45,129 nt of DNA. Origin: an uncultured Oscillospiraceae bacterium (GTDB lineage: Bacteria > Bacillota > Clostridia > Oscillospirales > Oscillospiraceae). Positions 45,036-45,129 of this stretch are shown piece after piece. The position numbers were made by a program, and so were the translations under genes. Below the pieces are notes generated by a model. The model made no database searches. It saw only the letters and a list, made by a program, of their open reading frames with translations, and was not told the origin of the DNA. Location of the stretch: positions 1-45,129 of the forward strand of contig CALWXH010000009.1 of the NCBI GenBank assembly GCA_944385465.1. The letters run 5' to 3'. Each line of letters opens with the position of its first letter. The stretch's first letter is position 1.

Positions 45036-45129
45036 CAAAGACACGCTTAGGAGGTGCGCCTCCGGTTCGACATGGAGCCAAGGGCGCTCCATGCTCACAG
45101 TCGGCCCACCCCCTAAGAACCCCCGGTTT

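Overview
The window is a GC-rich segment of a Clostridia-type Firmicute chromosome, most like the gut Oscillospiraceae (Flavonifractor / Intestinimonas / Lawsonibacter group). The basis is AGGAGG-type ribosome sites, a T-box leader, DegV, DUF975, A-type flavodiiron and SLH/Big_2 proteins, and eukaryote-like NADP-isocitrate dehydrogenase. The genus is inference. Two chromosomal flanks (1-5575 and 39457-45129) surround one prophage of about 33.9 kb (5552-39456).

Left flank: a leftward operon of a flavodiiron protein and a small conserved protein, a rightward DegV lipid-binding protein and aromatic-acid-exporter-like membrane protein, and leftward 2-isopropylmalate synthase under a leucine T-box. 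Two serine tRNA genes follow. The prophage is inserted in the 3' end of the second, tRNA-Ser(GCU): a 24-bp core is repeated exactly at 5552-5575 and 39433-39456, and the phage brings a replacement terminator for the tRNA.

Prophage, left to right: integrase; a SHOCT-domain protein; CI-type (S24) repressor with a divergent operator region; small membrane and HTH proteins; excisionase-like protein; replication initiator with four 22-bp iterons inside its gene; DnaB-type helicase split by a frameshift; ParA ATPase plus a DUF3102 coiled-coil protein; PcfK/AcrIIA9-like and PcfJ-like proteins; Cys-rich proteins; an HUH-type replication endonuclease; then HNH, terminase, portal, protease and HK97 capsid; head-tail connectors; a PBSX(Xkd)-like contractile tail (sheath, tube, frameshifted chaperone, tape measure, LysM hub, baseplate); an unusual four-HTH protein where a tail fibre is expected; distal tail, holin and amidase. 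It is therefore an HK97 head on a PBSX-type myovirus tail, probably cos/HNH packaged.

The most interesting non-routine signals are: (1) three dispersed copies of a 24-bp palindrome (6968, 13534, 24593), one inside the DUF3102 gene next to parA, which look like centromere/partition sites; (2) four 22-bp iterons inside the replication gene; (3) a complete type I toxin-antitoxin-like locus between tail tube and tail chaperone; (4) a self-contained antisense moron between chaperone and tape measure; (5) a multi-HTH protein that shares a tryptophan-rich motif with the neighbouring baseplate protein; (6) two back-to-back perfect 20-bp palindromes in the leader of the host SLH-protein operon; and (7) phased ACACAGT motifs near both att sites and in the integrase leader.

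Right flank: leftward genes for an SLH/Big_2 surface protein with a small Cys-rich protein upstream, NADP-isocitrate dehydrogenase and a DUF975 membrane protein. Two genes (dnaB and a distal tail gene) show single-base frameshifts, so the prophage is either decaying or the assembly has indel errors there.
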